From an uncultured Bacillota bacterium (GTDB lineage Bacteria; Bacillota; Clostridia; Peptostreptococcales; Anaerovoracaceae): DNA of 21,237 nucleotides. Both the position numbers and the translations under genes were made by a program. Of this stretch, positions 1 to 8,112 are shown piece by piece. Below the pieces are notes generated by a model. That model was not told the DNA's origin, made no database searches, and saw only the letters and a list, made by a program, of their open reading frames with translations. Location: contig CAMOZS010000006.1 in NCBI GenBank assembly GCA_946631075.1, forward strand, positions 1 through 21,237. Direction: 5' to 3'. Every line of letters begins with the position of its first letter. Within the stretch, counting starts at the first letter, position 1.

Positions 1-787
1 GAAGGAAGTCGAGATCGTCCAGTCCCTGGCCAAGTGGAAGAGAATGGCTCTGGGACGGTACGGATTCAAGCCCGGGACCGGTCTTTATACTGACATGAAC
101 GCCATCCGACGCGATGAGGAACTGGACAACCTTCACTCCATCTACGTCGATCAGTGGGACTGGGAGAAGGTCATCCGCAAGGAGGACCGGACCACGGAAT
201 ATCTCCACCGGACGGTAGTGACCCTCTACAACGCCCTGAAGAATCTGAACGATTTCGTCAACCGGCACTACAACGAGCTGAGGACCGATCTGCCCAACGA
301 GATCTTCTTCATCACCTCCCAGGAGCTGGAGGACATGTATCCGGACCTGGACGCCAAAGGCAGGGAGGACGCCATTACGAAAGAAAAGAGGGCGGTCTTC
401 ATCGAGAAGATCGGCGGAGCCCTTAAGTCAGGGGAAAAGCACGACGGCAGAGCGCCGGACTACGATGACTGGGAGCTGAACGGAGACATCATCCTCTGGA
501 ACGATGTCCTGGAAAGATCCTTCGAGATCTCCTCCATGGGGATCCGGGTCGATGAAGAGGCCATGGACCGGCAGCTTTCGATCGCCGGGGCTGACGACCG
601 GCGGGATATGGAGTTCCACAGGATGATCCTGAACAAGGAACTGCCCTACACCATCGGAGGAGGGATCGGGCAGAGCAGGCTCTGCATGTATTTCCTCCGC
701 AAGGCCCACATCGGGGAAGTACAGGCGTCGATCTGGCCGGATGAGATGATCCGGACCTGTGCGGAGAACGACATCTTCCTGCTATGA
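1..787 (+). CDS. asnA: Aspartate-ammonia ligase (asparagine synthetase A), 5'-truncated
   Basis: Makes asparagine from aspartate, ammonia and ATP in the cytoplasm, using a class II aminoacyl-tRNA-synthetase-like fold. The reading frame is open from base 2, where it reads KEVEIVQSLAKWKR. It continues 261 codons to a TGA at 785-787, so about 70 N-terminal residues of a roughly 330-residue family lie outside the window. The ATG at 44 is internal and not the start. Family hallmarks seen are the block around LNGDIILWNDVLERSFEISS, then SMGIRVDEEAM, and the C-terminal motif-3-like segment GGGIGQSRLCMYFLRKAHIGEV followed by ASIWPDEM. The stop overlaps the priA start as ATGA, so the two genes are probably co-transcribed and translationally coupled. 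This is an unusual partner for priA. Identification is confident; only the missing 5' end is unknown. Confidence 0.95.
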   Translation, partial: KEVEIVQSLAKWKRMALGRYGFKPGTGLYTDMNAIRRDEELDNLHSIYVDQWDWEKVIRKEDRTTEYLHRTVVTLYNALKNLNDFVNRHYNELRTDLPNEIFFITSQELEDMYPDLDAKGREDAITKEKRAVFIEKIGGALKSGEKHDGRAPDYDDWELNGDIILWNDVLERSFEISSMGIRVDEEAMDRQLSIAGADDRRDMEFHRMILNKELPYTIGGGIGQSRLCMYFLRKAHIGEVQASIWPDEMIRTCAENDIFLL

Positions 788-2820
788 TGTATGCGGACCT
801 TGTGATCGACAACAAGACAGATCATACAGACCAGCTTTACACCTATGCCTGCGGGGATCTGGACGTGAAATGCGGCGACAAGGTGTATGTCCCTTTCGCC
901 CGCAGCAAAAATCTGCGGGAAGGATATGTCCTGGCCGTATCGGACCAGGTCGATGAGAAGCTGAAAAACAGGCTTCGTTCCATCGATCACGTGGACGAGG
1001 AGATATCCCTCACCGAAGAGATGGTCCGCACGGCGGTATGGATGCGGGGCAGATACGTCTGCCGCTACATCGACGCCCTGCGCTGTTTCACTCCGGTGGG
1101 ACACAAGCGGGTCCGAAGACAGGCCGCTTCCGAGGAAGAGGTCCTGGGGGTCGGATTCGCCGAGGAAGAGGGAGAAGAGATCCTGAAGCTCACCAGGGAG
1201 CAGACCGAGGCCCTGGACCAGATCTCGGAGGCCATCGATCAGGGAAGGCACAGCCGTTTCCTGCTCTACGGCGTGACCGGATCCGGCAAGACTGAGGTCT
1301 ACATCCGGTCCTGCCGGAAGGCTCTTGAAAAGGGACGGTCCGCCATCATCCTGGTTCCGGAGATCTCTCTGACGCCTCAGATCATCGACCGGTTCGCCGC
1401 CGTGTTCGGTGAAGAGGAGATCGCGGTCATCCATTCCCGGCTGACCGCCGTCAAACGGTATGAACAGTGGCAGAGGATCCGGTCGGGAAAGGTGAGGATC
1501 GTGATCGGAGCACGGTCGGCGGTCTTCGCGCCCCTGAAGGATCTGGGGCTGATCGTCATCGATGAGGAGCACGAAGCGACCTATAAGTCCGACTCCACAC
1601 CGAAGTACGATACCATAGAGGTGGCCATCAAGAGACTTTCGGACCGGGATCATCAGGGCGTGCTCCTGATGGGGAGCGCCACCCCTTCCATCGCAAGCTT
1701 CGGCCGGGCAAGGGAGGGGATCTACAGGATCCTGCCCATGCGCAGCCGATATAACGAAGTGGAGCTTCCCCAGGTCAGCGTAGTCGATATGAGACGGGAA
1801 CTGGCGGACGGGAACCGGTCCGTCCTGAGCAGGCAGCTGGTCGGGGAAATGGAAGCCCAGCTGGACGCGGGACGGCAGGTCATGCTCCTGCAGAACCGGA
1901 GGGGCTATTCCACTTTCGTCTCCTGCAGGGAGTGCGGTCATGTGGCATCCTGTCCAAGCTGCGGCCTGTCGCTGACCTATCACCGGGCAGGGCAGAAGCT
2001 GTCATGCCACTACTGCGGATATGAGCAGGAGGTCCCGGAGATCTGCCCGGACTGCGGCAGCCGCCACATCCGCTTTTTCGGAAGCGGAACGGAGAAGATC
2101 GAGGAGACGGTGCAGGAATTTTTCCCGGGAAGGACCGTCGACCGGATCGATCTGGACTCTGTCCGCCGCAAGGGGGAACTGACCCGGCGGCTCAGAGCCT
2201 TCGGAAGCGGCAGGACCGATATACTGATCGGGACCCAGATGATCGCCAAGGGACTGGACTTCAAGAATGTGGGCATGGTCGGGATCATCGCGGCCGACCT
2301 GACCCTGAACATCCCGGACTACAGGTCTCCGGAGAGGGCCTTCCAGCTGATCACCCAGGCAGCCGGCAGGGCAGGCCGGGGCGAGACCAAAGGCAGGGTC
2401 ATCATCCAGACCTACTCCCCGGATCATTACGCCATCGGTTTTTCCGCGGCCCAGGATTATGACGGTTTTTTCGAAGAGGAACTGGCCTTCCGCAAACTGA
2501 TGGATTATCCGCCCTTCGGCGATATGATCCAGGTCCTGTTCACGGCGGACAGTTTCGAGACCGCCTCTGCCGGGGCCGGGTCCTGGCATGACCGGCTGTG
2601 CTCCATGATGCCGCCCGAAGAGAGAAGAAACGTACTGATGCCCCAGCAGGCATATATGGGGAAGATCCGGGACACCTACCGCTTTTCGCTGGTGATCCGC
2701 TGCCCCAAGGGAAAAAGAAAAGAATATTCAGAGATGCTCCGCATCCTGAAGGAGGAGGATGTCCGCACCAGAGCCGCGTACCTGGCGGTGGTGGACATCA
2801 ACCCATACAGCTTCGCGTAA
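784..2820 (+). CDS. priA: Primosomal protein N' (replication restart helicase PriA), short form
   Basis: A 3'-to-5' DNA helicase that recognises stalled forks and reloads the replicative helicase. Domains seen in 678 residues: N-terminal 3'-end-binding domain (about 1-105); a short linker (106-136); helicase lobe 1 with Walker A GVTGSGKT at 163-170 and the DEEH box at 260-263; a zinc-binding insertion with eight cysteines (C381, C384, C390, C393, C408, C411, C421, C424); and helicase lobe 2 ending in the arginine-finger motif QAAGRAGRG at 525-533. The protein is shorter than the usual 730-800 residues because the winged-helix domain that normally lies between the 3'-end-binding domain and the helicase is not recognisable. 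The start is ATG 784, or the adjacent ATG 787. No Shine-Dalgarno is visible, which fits coupling to asnA through the ATGA overlap. All catalytic motifs are intact. Confidence 0.97.
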   Translation: MMYADLVIDNKTDHTDQLYTYACGDLDVKCGDKVYVPFARSKNLREGYVLAVSDQVDEKLKNRLRSIDHVDEEISLTEEMVRTAVWMRGRYVCRYIDALRCFTPVGHKRVRRQAASEEEVLGVGFAEEEGEEILKLTREQTEALDQISEAIDQGRHSRFLLYGVTGSGKTEVYIRSCRKALEKGRSAIILVPEISLTPQIIDRFAAVFGEEEIAVIHSRLTAVKRYEQWQRIRSGKVRIVIGARSAVFAPLKDLGLIVIDEEHEATYKSDSTPKYDTIEVAIKRLSDRDHQGVLLMGSATPSIASFGRAREGIYRILPMRSRYNEVELPQVSVVDMRRELADGNRSVLSRQLVGEMEAQLDAGRQVMLLQNRRGYSTFVSCRECGHVASCPSCGLSLTYHRAGQKLSCHYCGYEQEVPEICPDCGSRHIRFFGSGTEKIEETVQEFFPGRTVDRIDLDSVRRKGELTRRLRAFGSGRTDILIGTQMIAKGLDFKNVGMVGIIAADLTLNIPDYRSPERAFQLITQAAGRAGRGETKGRVIIQTYSPDHYAIGFSAAQDYDGFFEEELAFRKLMDYPPFGDMIQVLFTADSFETASAGAGSWHDRLCSMMPPEERRNVLMPQQAYMGKIRDTYRFSLVIRCPKGKRKEYSEMLRILKEEDVRTRAAYLAVVDINPYSFA

Positions 2821-2825
2821 GGAGG
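2818..2825 (+). promoter_or_regulatory. Ribosome binding site of def, fused to the priA stop codon
   Basis: TAAGGAGG combines the priA stop TAA with a perfect anti-16S core. It lies 5 nt before ATG 2831. This fixes the def start at 2831 and rules out the longer in-frame extension from 2759, which would overlap the priA end and add a 24-residue N-terminus unlike peptide deformylases. Confidence 0.85.
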
Positions 2826-2830
2826 AAAGA

Positions 2831-3316
2831 ATGGCTTTAAGAACAATCGTGACAGAAGGAGATCCCATACTCCGCAAAAAATGCAGGGAGGTCGATGAGG
2901 TGACCGACCGGATCCGTATGATCCTGGACGACATGGTGGATACCATGAGGGAGGCGGACGGTGTAGGACTGGCTGCTCCCCAGGTGGGCATCATGCGCCG
3001 GATGTTCGTGGCAGAGCCCCAGCCGGAGGAGGTCTATTACTTCGTCAATCCCCAGATCATCTCTCAGGAAGGTGAAGAGGAAGCGGACGAGGGATGCCTT
3101 TCCGTTCCGGAAATGGTCGGGACCGTTGTCCGGCCGACGAAGATCACCATCCGGGGTCTTGACCGGGAGGGAAAAGAGCAGGAGTATGAGTTCGAGGGAT
3201 TCCACGCCAGAGTGATGTGCCATGAATACGATCATCTGGACGGCATCCTGTATCCGGACAAAGCAACGAAGATGTACCGGGTCGATCCGGACGCCCAGCA
3301 GGAGGAAGCAGAATAA
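2831..3316 (+). CDS. def: Peptide deformylase
   Basis: Metalloenzyme that removes the formyl group from the N-terminal methionine of nascent proteins at the ribosome exit. The 161-residue product carries the three diagnostic motifs in order: GVGLAAPQ at 44-51 (motif 1), EGCLSVP at 87-93 (motif 2, with metal ligand C89), and HEYDH at 131-135 (motif 3, with two histidine ligands and the catalytic glutamate). Length and spacing are those of a standard short type 1 deformylase. The start at ATG 2831 follows a strong ribosome site. It lies 10 nt after priA and 2 nt before fmt, whose product adds the formyl group that Def removes, so the pair is functionally matched. No anomalies. Confidence 0.97.
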   Translation: MALRTIVTEGDPILRKKCREVDEVTDRIRMILDDMVDTMREADGVGLAAPQVGIMRRMFVAEPQPEEVYYFVNPQIISQEGEEEADEGCLSVPEMVGTVVRPTKITIRGLDREGKEQEYEFEGFHARVMCHEYDHLDGILYPDKATKMYRVDPDAQQEEAE

Positions 3317-3318
3317 TC

Positions 3319-4242
3319 ATGAGAATCGTCTATATGGGAACACCGGATTTCGCGGTGCCGGCTCTGCAGGCTCTGCACGATGCCGGTCATGAGCTGGCGG
3401 CGGTCGTGACCCGTCCGGACGCCAAAGCGAACCGGGGAAACAAGATCCACTTCTCTCCGGTCAAGGAAAAGGCTCTGGAGCTGGGGATCCCGGTCCTGCA
3501 GCCGGCAAAGCTGCGGGGAAACGAGGAGATACTGGGCGAGCTGGCCCGGATCGCGCCGGACGTGATCGTCGTCGCGGCCTACGGAAGGATCCTGCCCAAG
3601 GAGATCCTGGACCTGCCCGCCAGGGGATGCCTGAACATCCATGGCTCCCTTCTGCCCAGATTCCGGGGAGCGGCGCCGATCCAGGCAGCCCTGCTGGCCG
3701 GAGATGAGGTGACCGGCATCACCATCATGCAGATGGGCGAGGGCCTGGACACCGGAGACATGCTCCTCAAGGGGAGCACGTCGGCGGCCGGAAAGACCTG
3801 CGGCCAGATGCACCTGGAACTGGCCCAGATGGGCGGGGAGCTGATCACAGAGGCCCTGGACCATCTGGACGAGCTGGTCCCGGAGAAGCAGGATGATGCC
3901 CTGGCTACCTATGCTCCCATGATCTCAAAGAAGGACGGGCTGGTGGATTTCAATAAGAGCCCGGAGGAGATCGAGCGGCAGATGCGGGCCTTTGATCCCT
4001 GGCCGGGAACCTATACCTTCTATCAGGGTAACATGATGAAATTCTGGCAGGGATGCTCCCTTGAGCAGGAGACCGACCAGGCGCCGGGAACGGTCCTGGC
4101 GGCAGGTCCGGAGGGGATCGATATCGCCTGTGGAGGCCGGATCCTGAGAGTCACCCAGCTGCAGATGCCGGGCAAGAAGAGGACCGAAGTGAAGGAATAT
4201 TTAAAGGGCAATTCCATTGAAATCAGAACGGTTTTAGGATAG
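3319..4242 (+). CDS. fmt: Methionyl-tRNA formyltransferase
   Basis: Transfers a formyl group from 10-formyl-tetrahydrofolate to initiator Met-tRNA. The 307-residue protein has the expected N-terminal formyltransferase domain (about 1-200). It starts with MRIVYMGTPDFAVPAL and carries the catalytic set N106, H108 (in LNIHGSLLPRFRGAAPIQ) and D144 (in GEGLDTGDM), the same numbering as the E. coli enzyme. The C-terminal OB-like tRNA-binding domain covers about 205-307. The start is ATG 3319. AGGAGG at 3300-3305 lies inside def and is rather far (13 nt) from the start, so termination of def two bases upstream probably helps initiation. The last codons overlap a candidate promoter for the downstream genes. 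Confidence 0.97.
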   Translation: MRIVYMGTPDFAVPALQALHDAGHELAAVVTRPDAKANRGNKIHFSPVKEKALELGIPVLQPAKLRGNEEILGELARIAPDVIVVAAYGRILPKEILDLPARGCLNIHGSLLPRFRGAAPIQAALLAGDEVTGITIMQMGEGLDTGDMLLKGSTSAAGKTCGQMHLELAQMGGELITEALDHLDELVPEKQDDALATYAPMISKKDGLVDFNKSPEEIERQMRAFDPWPGTYTFYQGNMMKFWQGCSLEQETDQAPGTVLAAGPEGIDIACGGRILRVTQLQMPGKKRTEVKEYLKGNSIEIRTVLG

Positions 4243-4245
4243 AAT
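4217..4245 (+). promoter_or_regulatory. Candidate sigma-A promoter for rsmB and downstream genes
   Basis: TTGAAA (4217-4222) is separated by exactly 17 bp from TAGAAT (4240-4245). Each hexamer has one mismatch to the housekeeping consensus TTGACA/TATAAT. The site spans the fmt stop codon and lies at the start of the longest and most A+T-rich gap in the window, about 55 bp before the rsmB start. Transcription would begin near 4252. The match is seen directly; promoter activity is inferred. Confidence 0.55.
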
Positions 4246-4299
4246 AACACATAAGATGGTAACCTATGCACATTTATATGTTTTAAGGGAGTAAAACAG
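4243..4299 (+). other. A+T-rich 57-bp leader between fmt and rsmB
   Basis: This is the largest non-coding gap in the window and is markedly more A+T-rich than the flanking genes. It contains the downstream half of the candidate -10 element, a short inverted repeat ACAT-TTAT-ATGT around 4270-4281, and the rsmB ribosome site AAGGGAG (4285-4291), 8 nt before ATG 4300. The inverted repeat is too short to be a terminator and no U-run follows it. Confidence 0.5.
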
Positions 4300-5592
4300 A
4301 TGGATATCAACAGAAAAACTGCGTATAACACACTCATGGACGTTGAATCGAAGAAGGCCTATTCTAATCTGGCTCTGAATCATCAGATCAAGGTCGGTAA
4401 ACCGAATTCCCCAGCTTTTGTGCGGGAACTGGTCTACGGCGTCCTGGAACGGAAGCTGACCCTGGACTACTATCTGGACCAGCTGGTCGTTGACGGGATC
4501 GACAGCCTGCGCAAACAGGAGCTTACCATCCTGCGCATGGGCCTTTATCAGCTGGGTTATATGGATTCTGTGCCGGAATACGCCGGCGTCAGTGAGAGCG
4601 TTGCTCTGGCCAAGAAATACTGCAAGAGCAAGGCCGGACTCGTCAACGGTGTTCTGAGAGAGTACCTGAACCGCCGGATCCGGATGCGGCTGCCCGACCG
4701 CAATGAGGATGAGATCCGATATCTGTCGATCAAATATTCCTACGCGCCATGGATCATCGAGAAATGGCTCAAGTATTACAAGATGGAATTTGTGGAGCAG
4801 CTGCTGGAGGCGGGCAACCAGAGACCTCCGATGACCATCCGTCTCAACTGGCTCAAGATCATCAAGAAAGACCTGATCGAACAGCTGGAGGACAGAGGTT
4901 TCGAGGTCGAAGAAGGCAAGCTGTGCCAGAACGCCCTGATCGTTAAGGGAGGAAGACTCCTGGAGACAGAGCATTACAAGATGGGACTGTTTACTCCCCA
5001 GGACGAAAGCTCCATGCTGGTGGCGGAGAAGCTGAATCCCCAGCACGGAGAGCTGATCATGGATGTCTGCGCGGCGCCGGGCGGCAAGACGACTGCCATC
5101 GCCGAGCGCATGAACAATACAGGCAAGATCATCGCGGGAGATATCTACAGAAGAAGACTGGACCAGGTGGACCGGGAAGCCAAAAGGCTGGGGATCCTGA
5201 ACATCCAGACCCAGGCATGGGACGCGACCCGTGTCGACTCGGCCTATATCGAGAAGGCGGACCGGGTACTGGTGGATGCTCCCTGCTCGGGCCTGGGCGT
5301 GGTCAGAAGGAAGCCGGAGATCAAGTACAAGGAAGAGACCAGCGAGATCGAGCTCCTGCCCAAGAAGCAGCTGGCCATCCTTTCGGCATCCTCGGAATAC
5401 GTCAAACCCAACGGCACTCTCGTTTACAGCACCTGCACCATCAATCCGGAGGAAAACGAGAAGGTCGTCAATGCATTCCTCAAAAAATATCCCTGGTTCC
5501 GCAAGGAAGAGCGCACACTGCTCCTGCCCAACGTTAACGGAACAGATGGTTTCTTTATCTGCGTGATGAAGAGACTGGGATTATATGATTAA
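4300..5592 (+). CDS. rsmB: 16S rRNA (cytosine-967-C5)-methyltransferase RsmB
   Basis: S-adenosylmethionine-dependent enzyme that methylates C5 of a cytosine in 16S rRNA. The 430-residue protein has an N-terminal NusB-like RNA-binding domain (about 1-140) and a C-terminal Rossmann methyltransferase domain. Motif I for SAM binding is CAAPGGKT at 257-264. The two catalytic cysteines of the RsmB/Nop2 family are present: C329 in DAPCSGLG and C379 in YSTCTINPEE. The start is ATG 4300, with AAGGGAG 8 nt upstream. It follows fmt as in most Bacillota. The next gene is a phosphatase rather than rlmN, the usual neighbour. It is probably the first gene of a sub-operon from the promoter at 4217. Confidence 0.96.
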   Translation: MDINRKTAYNTLMDVESKKAYSNLALNHQIKVGKPNSPAFVRELVYGVLERKLTLDYYLDQLVVDGIDSLRKQELTILRMGLYQLGYMDSVPEYAGVSESVALAKKYCKSKAGLVNGVLREYLNRRIRMRLPDRNEDEIRYLSIKYSYAPWIIEKWLKYYKMEFVEQLLEAGNQRPPMTIRLNWLKIIKKDLIEQLEDRGFEVEEGKLCQNALIVKGGRLLETEHYKMGLFTPQDESSMLVAEKLNPQHGELIMDVCAAPGGKTTAIAERMNNTGKIIAGDIYRRRLDQVDREAKRLGILNIQTQAWDATRVDSAYIEKADRVLVDAPCSGLGVVRRKPEIKYKEETSEIELLPKKQLAILSASSEYVKPNGTLVYSTCTINPEENEKVVNAFLKKYPWFRKEERTLLLPNVNGTDGFFICVMKRLGLYD

Positions 5593-5629
5593 GAGATCTA
5601 GAGATTAAAAGGGAGAGGTCCAATTACAC

Positions 5630-6358
5630 ATGGCTCAGATAGGATTCAAAAGTAACAAAGGAGTTGTCAGAAAGAATAACGAGGACGCCTGCTTCGTCAT
5701 TCCCGGAAGCAATGTCTACATCGTGGCGGACGGGGTCGGCGGCAACAATTCCGGTGAAGTCGCCAGCCGTACGGCTGTCGAGAATATCGCCGGATTCGTC
5801 AATGACAACGATATCCGTTCCAACACCACACCGGATGAGATCTTCGGCTTTATGACAGAGGCCATTGCCTGCGCCAACACGGCCATCTACACCATGGGGG
5901 CGGATCAGAGCAGATACAAGGGAATGGCTACGACGGTCGTTATGGCCTACCTCTATCACGGGGACGGCTACATCGTCAATCTCGGAGACAGCAGAGCCTA
6001 TGTCTTCCGTGATAATGAGATCCGCCGCATCACCAAAGACCATACCTATGTCAATGAACTCATCGACAAAGGGGTGATCACCGAGGATGAAGCGGAGGTC
6101 CATAAGCAGAAGAACGTCATCACCAGAGCCCTTGGCGCTGAGCCTGACGCGGAACCGGATTTCTACAAAGTACCCCTGAACAGCGGAGATATCCTGCTCC
6201 TTTGCACCGACGGCCTGTACGGGGAGGTCGGTGAGGCCAGGATGACCCAGATCCTGAACGAAGGGAAAAATATGAACGACACCTGTGCAGCTCTCGTGGA
6301 CGCGGCGCTCCAGTCCGGCGGACGGGATAATATCACAGTAGTATGTGTCAGAATATAG
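5630..6358 (+). CDS. stp: PP2C-family Ser/Thr protein phosphatase
   Basis: Metal-dependent cytoplasmic phosphatase (also called PrpC) that reverses phosphorylation by the neighbouring PASTA kinase. The 242-residue product matches the compact bacterial PP2C family. It has D19 in KNNEDACF, the metal-binding D34-G35 in VADGVGG, LGDSRAY, ITKDHTYV, D194 in CTDGLYGEV and D233 in GGRDNITVV. No membrane segment or extra domain is seen. The ribosome site GGGAGAGG (5611-5618) is 11 nt from ATG 5630. It is 37 bp after rsmB and 15 bp before prkC, the usual phosphatase-kinase pairing. Confidence 0.96.
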   Translation: MAQIGFKSNKGVVRKNNEDACFVIPGSNVYIVADGVGGNNSGEVASRTAVENIAGFVNDNDIRSNTTPDEIFGFMTEAIACANTAIYTMGADQSRYKGMATTVVMAYLYHGDGYIVNLGDSRAYVFRDNEIRRITKDHTYVNELIDKGVITEDEAEVHKQKNVITRALGAEPDAEPDFYKVPLNSGDILLLCTDGLYGEVGEARMTQILNEGKNMNDTCAALVDAALQSGGRDNITVVCVRI

Positions 6359-6373
6359 CGACTGGAGGAGAAG

Positions 6374-8110
6374 ATGAGCAAAGTACTGGCAGGCAGATAT
6401 GAACTGCTCGAGCGGATCGGCGAAGGCGGTATGTCCGTTGTCTACAAGGCCAAGGACAAACTCCTGAACCGGTTTGTCGCGATCAAGATCCTGAAACCGG
6501 AATTTATCGGAGACCATAAATTCATAGACAGTTTCCGCCGCGAGTCACAGGCGGCGGCGAGTATGTCCCATCCCAACATCGTCAACATCTACGATGTCGG
6601 CAAGGAGGGCAATATCCATTACATCGTCATGGAGCTGATCGAAGGCCGGGCGCTGTCGGATGTGATCAAGGAGCAGGGGCCCATGCCCTACCCGAGGGTG
6701 ATCTCGATCTCCAAGCAGATCGCGGCGGCCCTGTCCTTCGCCCACAAGAACCACATCATCCACAGGGATGTGAAACCCCACAACATCATGATGACCCCCA
6801 ACGGAACGGCCAAGATCACCGACTTCGGTATCGCCAAGGCGGTCAACGCCGCGACCATCGTCGACGCCACCGACGGGATCATCGGCTCCGTGCACTATTT
6901 CTCGCCGGAGCAGGCCAGAGGCGGATATGTCGATGAGAAATCCGATATCTACTCTCTGGGTATCGTCATGTATGAGATGCTGACCGGCAATGTTCCCTTT
7001 GACGGTGATAACCCGGTCAACATAGCCCTCATGCACATCAACGGGGAGATGACGCCGCCCTCGGAGCTGGTGTCAGGCATCCCGCCGGCCCTGGAACACA
7101 TCGTCATGAAGTGTACCGACAAGTATCCGGTCAACCGATACGCCTCGGCGGATGAGCTGATCGAGGCCCTCAACAATCTGGAATTCATCGGCAGCGTGGT
7201 CGGCAACTCCGTCCTGATGGGTCAGGAGCAAAGGCCGGTCCGTCCCAGCGGACCCATCGCCGAGACCGACTACAACGACGGAACAGAAGAAGGCCTGGAG
7301 CGGCCCAAGAAGAAAAAGAAAAAGTCAGGAAGCAAGAAACCCCTGATCATCGTCGCCTCCATCGTAGCAGCATTGGTCGTAGCCTTCGGCATATGCTACG
7401 CTCTGGGGATGTTCGGCGGTAAGGATACTGAGGCTCCCGACTTCACCGGACTGACGGTGAAGGAGGCGGAGCAGCTGGCGGAGGAGAATGATCTGAAGAT
7501 CAAGGAAGGCGATCCCATCGTCAATGAGGATGTGGAGCCGGGAATAATCGTCAGTCAGGATCCTGTGGCGGGCACGACGGTCAAGACCAAGACCGCCATC
7601 ACCGTCTTCGTCAGCGCGGGGCCGGGTGACGGAGAAGTACCGGACGTCCTGGGCCAGGACGAGGAGACCGCCCGTGACCTGATCGAAGGAGCCGGATTTG
7701 AGTGCAAGGTGACTTCCCAGGCCAGCGAGAAGACGGAAGGGACCATCATCAGTCAGGACCCGTCCGGAGGCTCCAAGGCCGAAAAAGGGTCCACCGTCAA
7801 CCTGGTGGCCAGCGACGGATCCCTGTCCAGAGCTACCATGCCCTACCTGAAGGGAAAGACGATCGGGGAGGCCCAGTCGCTGCTGGAGAGCGCCGGACTG
7901 AAGCTGGGAAGCGTAGATTACGTGTACAGCGACAGTTATGCTGAAGGCGAAGTCATGTGGCAGCAGTACGACGCCGAGTCAAAACTGGATAAGAACACAT
8001 CTGTCAATCTGCAGGTCAGCAAGGGTCCGAAGCCGACCCAGCCTCCGACCCAGGCTACGACGGAGGAGACGGAGGAGACCGATCCTACGGAAATAGAAGA
8101 GGAGGATTGA
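6374..8110 (+). CDS. prkC: PASTA-domain Ser/Thr protein kinase (PrkC/PknB/Stk1 type)
   Basis: Membrane kinase that senses muropeptides or lipid II outside the cell and phosphorylates cell-wall and translation proteins inside. The 578 residues contain a kinase domain (about 8-270) with glycine loop GEGGMSVVY at 16-24, ATP-binding K38, the catalytic HRDVKPHN at 130-137, DFG at 150-152 and a Thr-containing activation loop before SPEQARGGY. A lysine-rich juxtamembrane stretch (about 312-322) and one transmembrane helix (about 324-346) follow. Three extracellular PASTA repeats lie at about 354-418, 421-483 and 487-555, then a Thr/Pro/Glu-rich tail. The ribosome site GGAGG (6364-6368) is 5 nt from ATG 6374. 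The stop TGA shares one base with the rsgA start. Confidence 0.97.
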   Translation: MSKVLAGRYELLERIGEGGMSVVYKAKDKLLNRFVAIKILKPEFIGDHKFIDSFRRESQAAASMSHPNIVNIYDVGKEGNIHYIVMELIEGRALSDVIKEQGPMPYPRVISISKQIAAALSFAHKNHIIHRDVKPHNIMMTPNGTAKITDFGIAKAVNAATIVDATDGIIGSVHYFSPEQARGGYVDEKSDIYSLGIVMYEMLTGNVPFDGDNPVNIALMHINGEMTPPSELVSGIPPALEHIVMKCTDKYPVNRYASADELIEALNNLEFIGSVVGNSVLMGQEQRPVRPSGPIAETDYNDGTEEGLERPKKKKKKSGSKKPLIIVASIVAALVVAFGICYALGMFGGKDTEAPDFTGLTVKEAEQLAEENDLKIKEGDPIVNEDVEPGIIVSQDPVAGTTVKTKTAITVFVSAGPGDGEVPDVLGQDEETARDLIEGAGFECKVTSQASEKTEGTIISQDPSGGSKAEKGSTVNLVASDGSLSRATMPYLKGKTIGEAQSLLESAGLKLGSVDYVYSDSYAEGEVMWQQYDAESKLDKNTSVNLQVSKGPKPTQPPTQATTEETEETDPTEIEEED

Positions 8111-8112
8111 TG
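8098..8112 (+). promoter_or_regulatory. Start region of rsgA: AGAGGAGG and ATG 8110 overlapping the prkC stop
   Basis: AGAGGAGG (8098-8105) precedes ATTGATG. The ATG at 8110 shares its A with the prkC stop TGA and is only 4 nt from the ribosome site. The in-frame TTG at 8107 is too close to be used. The next ATG at 8125 would delete the conserved MQG start of clostridial RsgA. ATG 8110 is therefore preferred, with coupling to prkC termination. Confidence 0.6.

Noticed and set aside
2759..2830. Upstream in-frame extension of def
   Set aside because: It lies inside priA and is unlike deformylases. The perfect ribosome site at 2818-2825 points to ATG 2831.
5584..5589. TATGAT as a -10 element for stp
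   Set aside because: No acceptable -35 hexamer lies 16-18 bp upstream and there is no TGn extension.
8107..8109. TTG as start of rsgA
   Set aside because: It would be one base after the ribosome site and adds one residue; ATG 8110 matches the family N-terminus.
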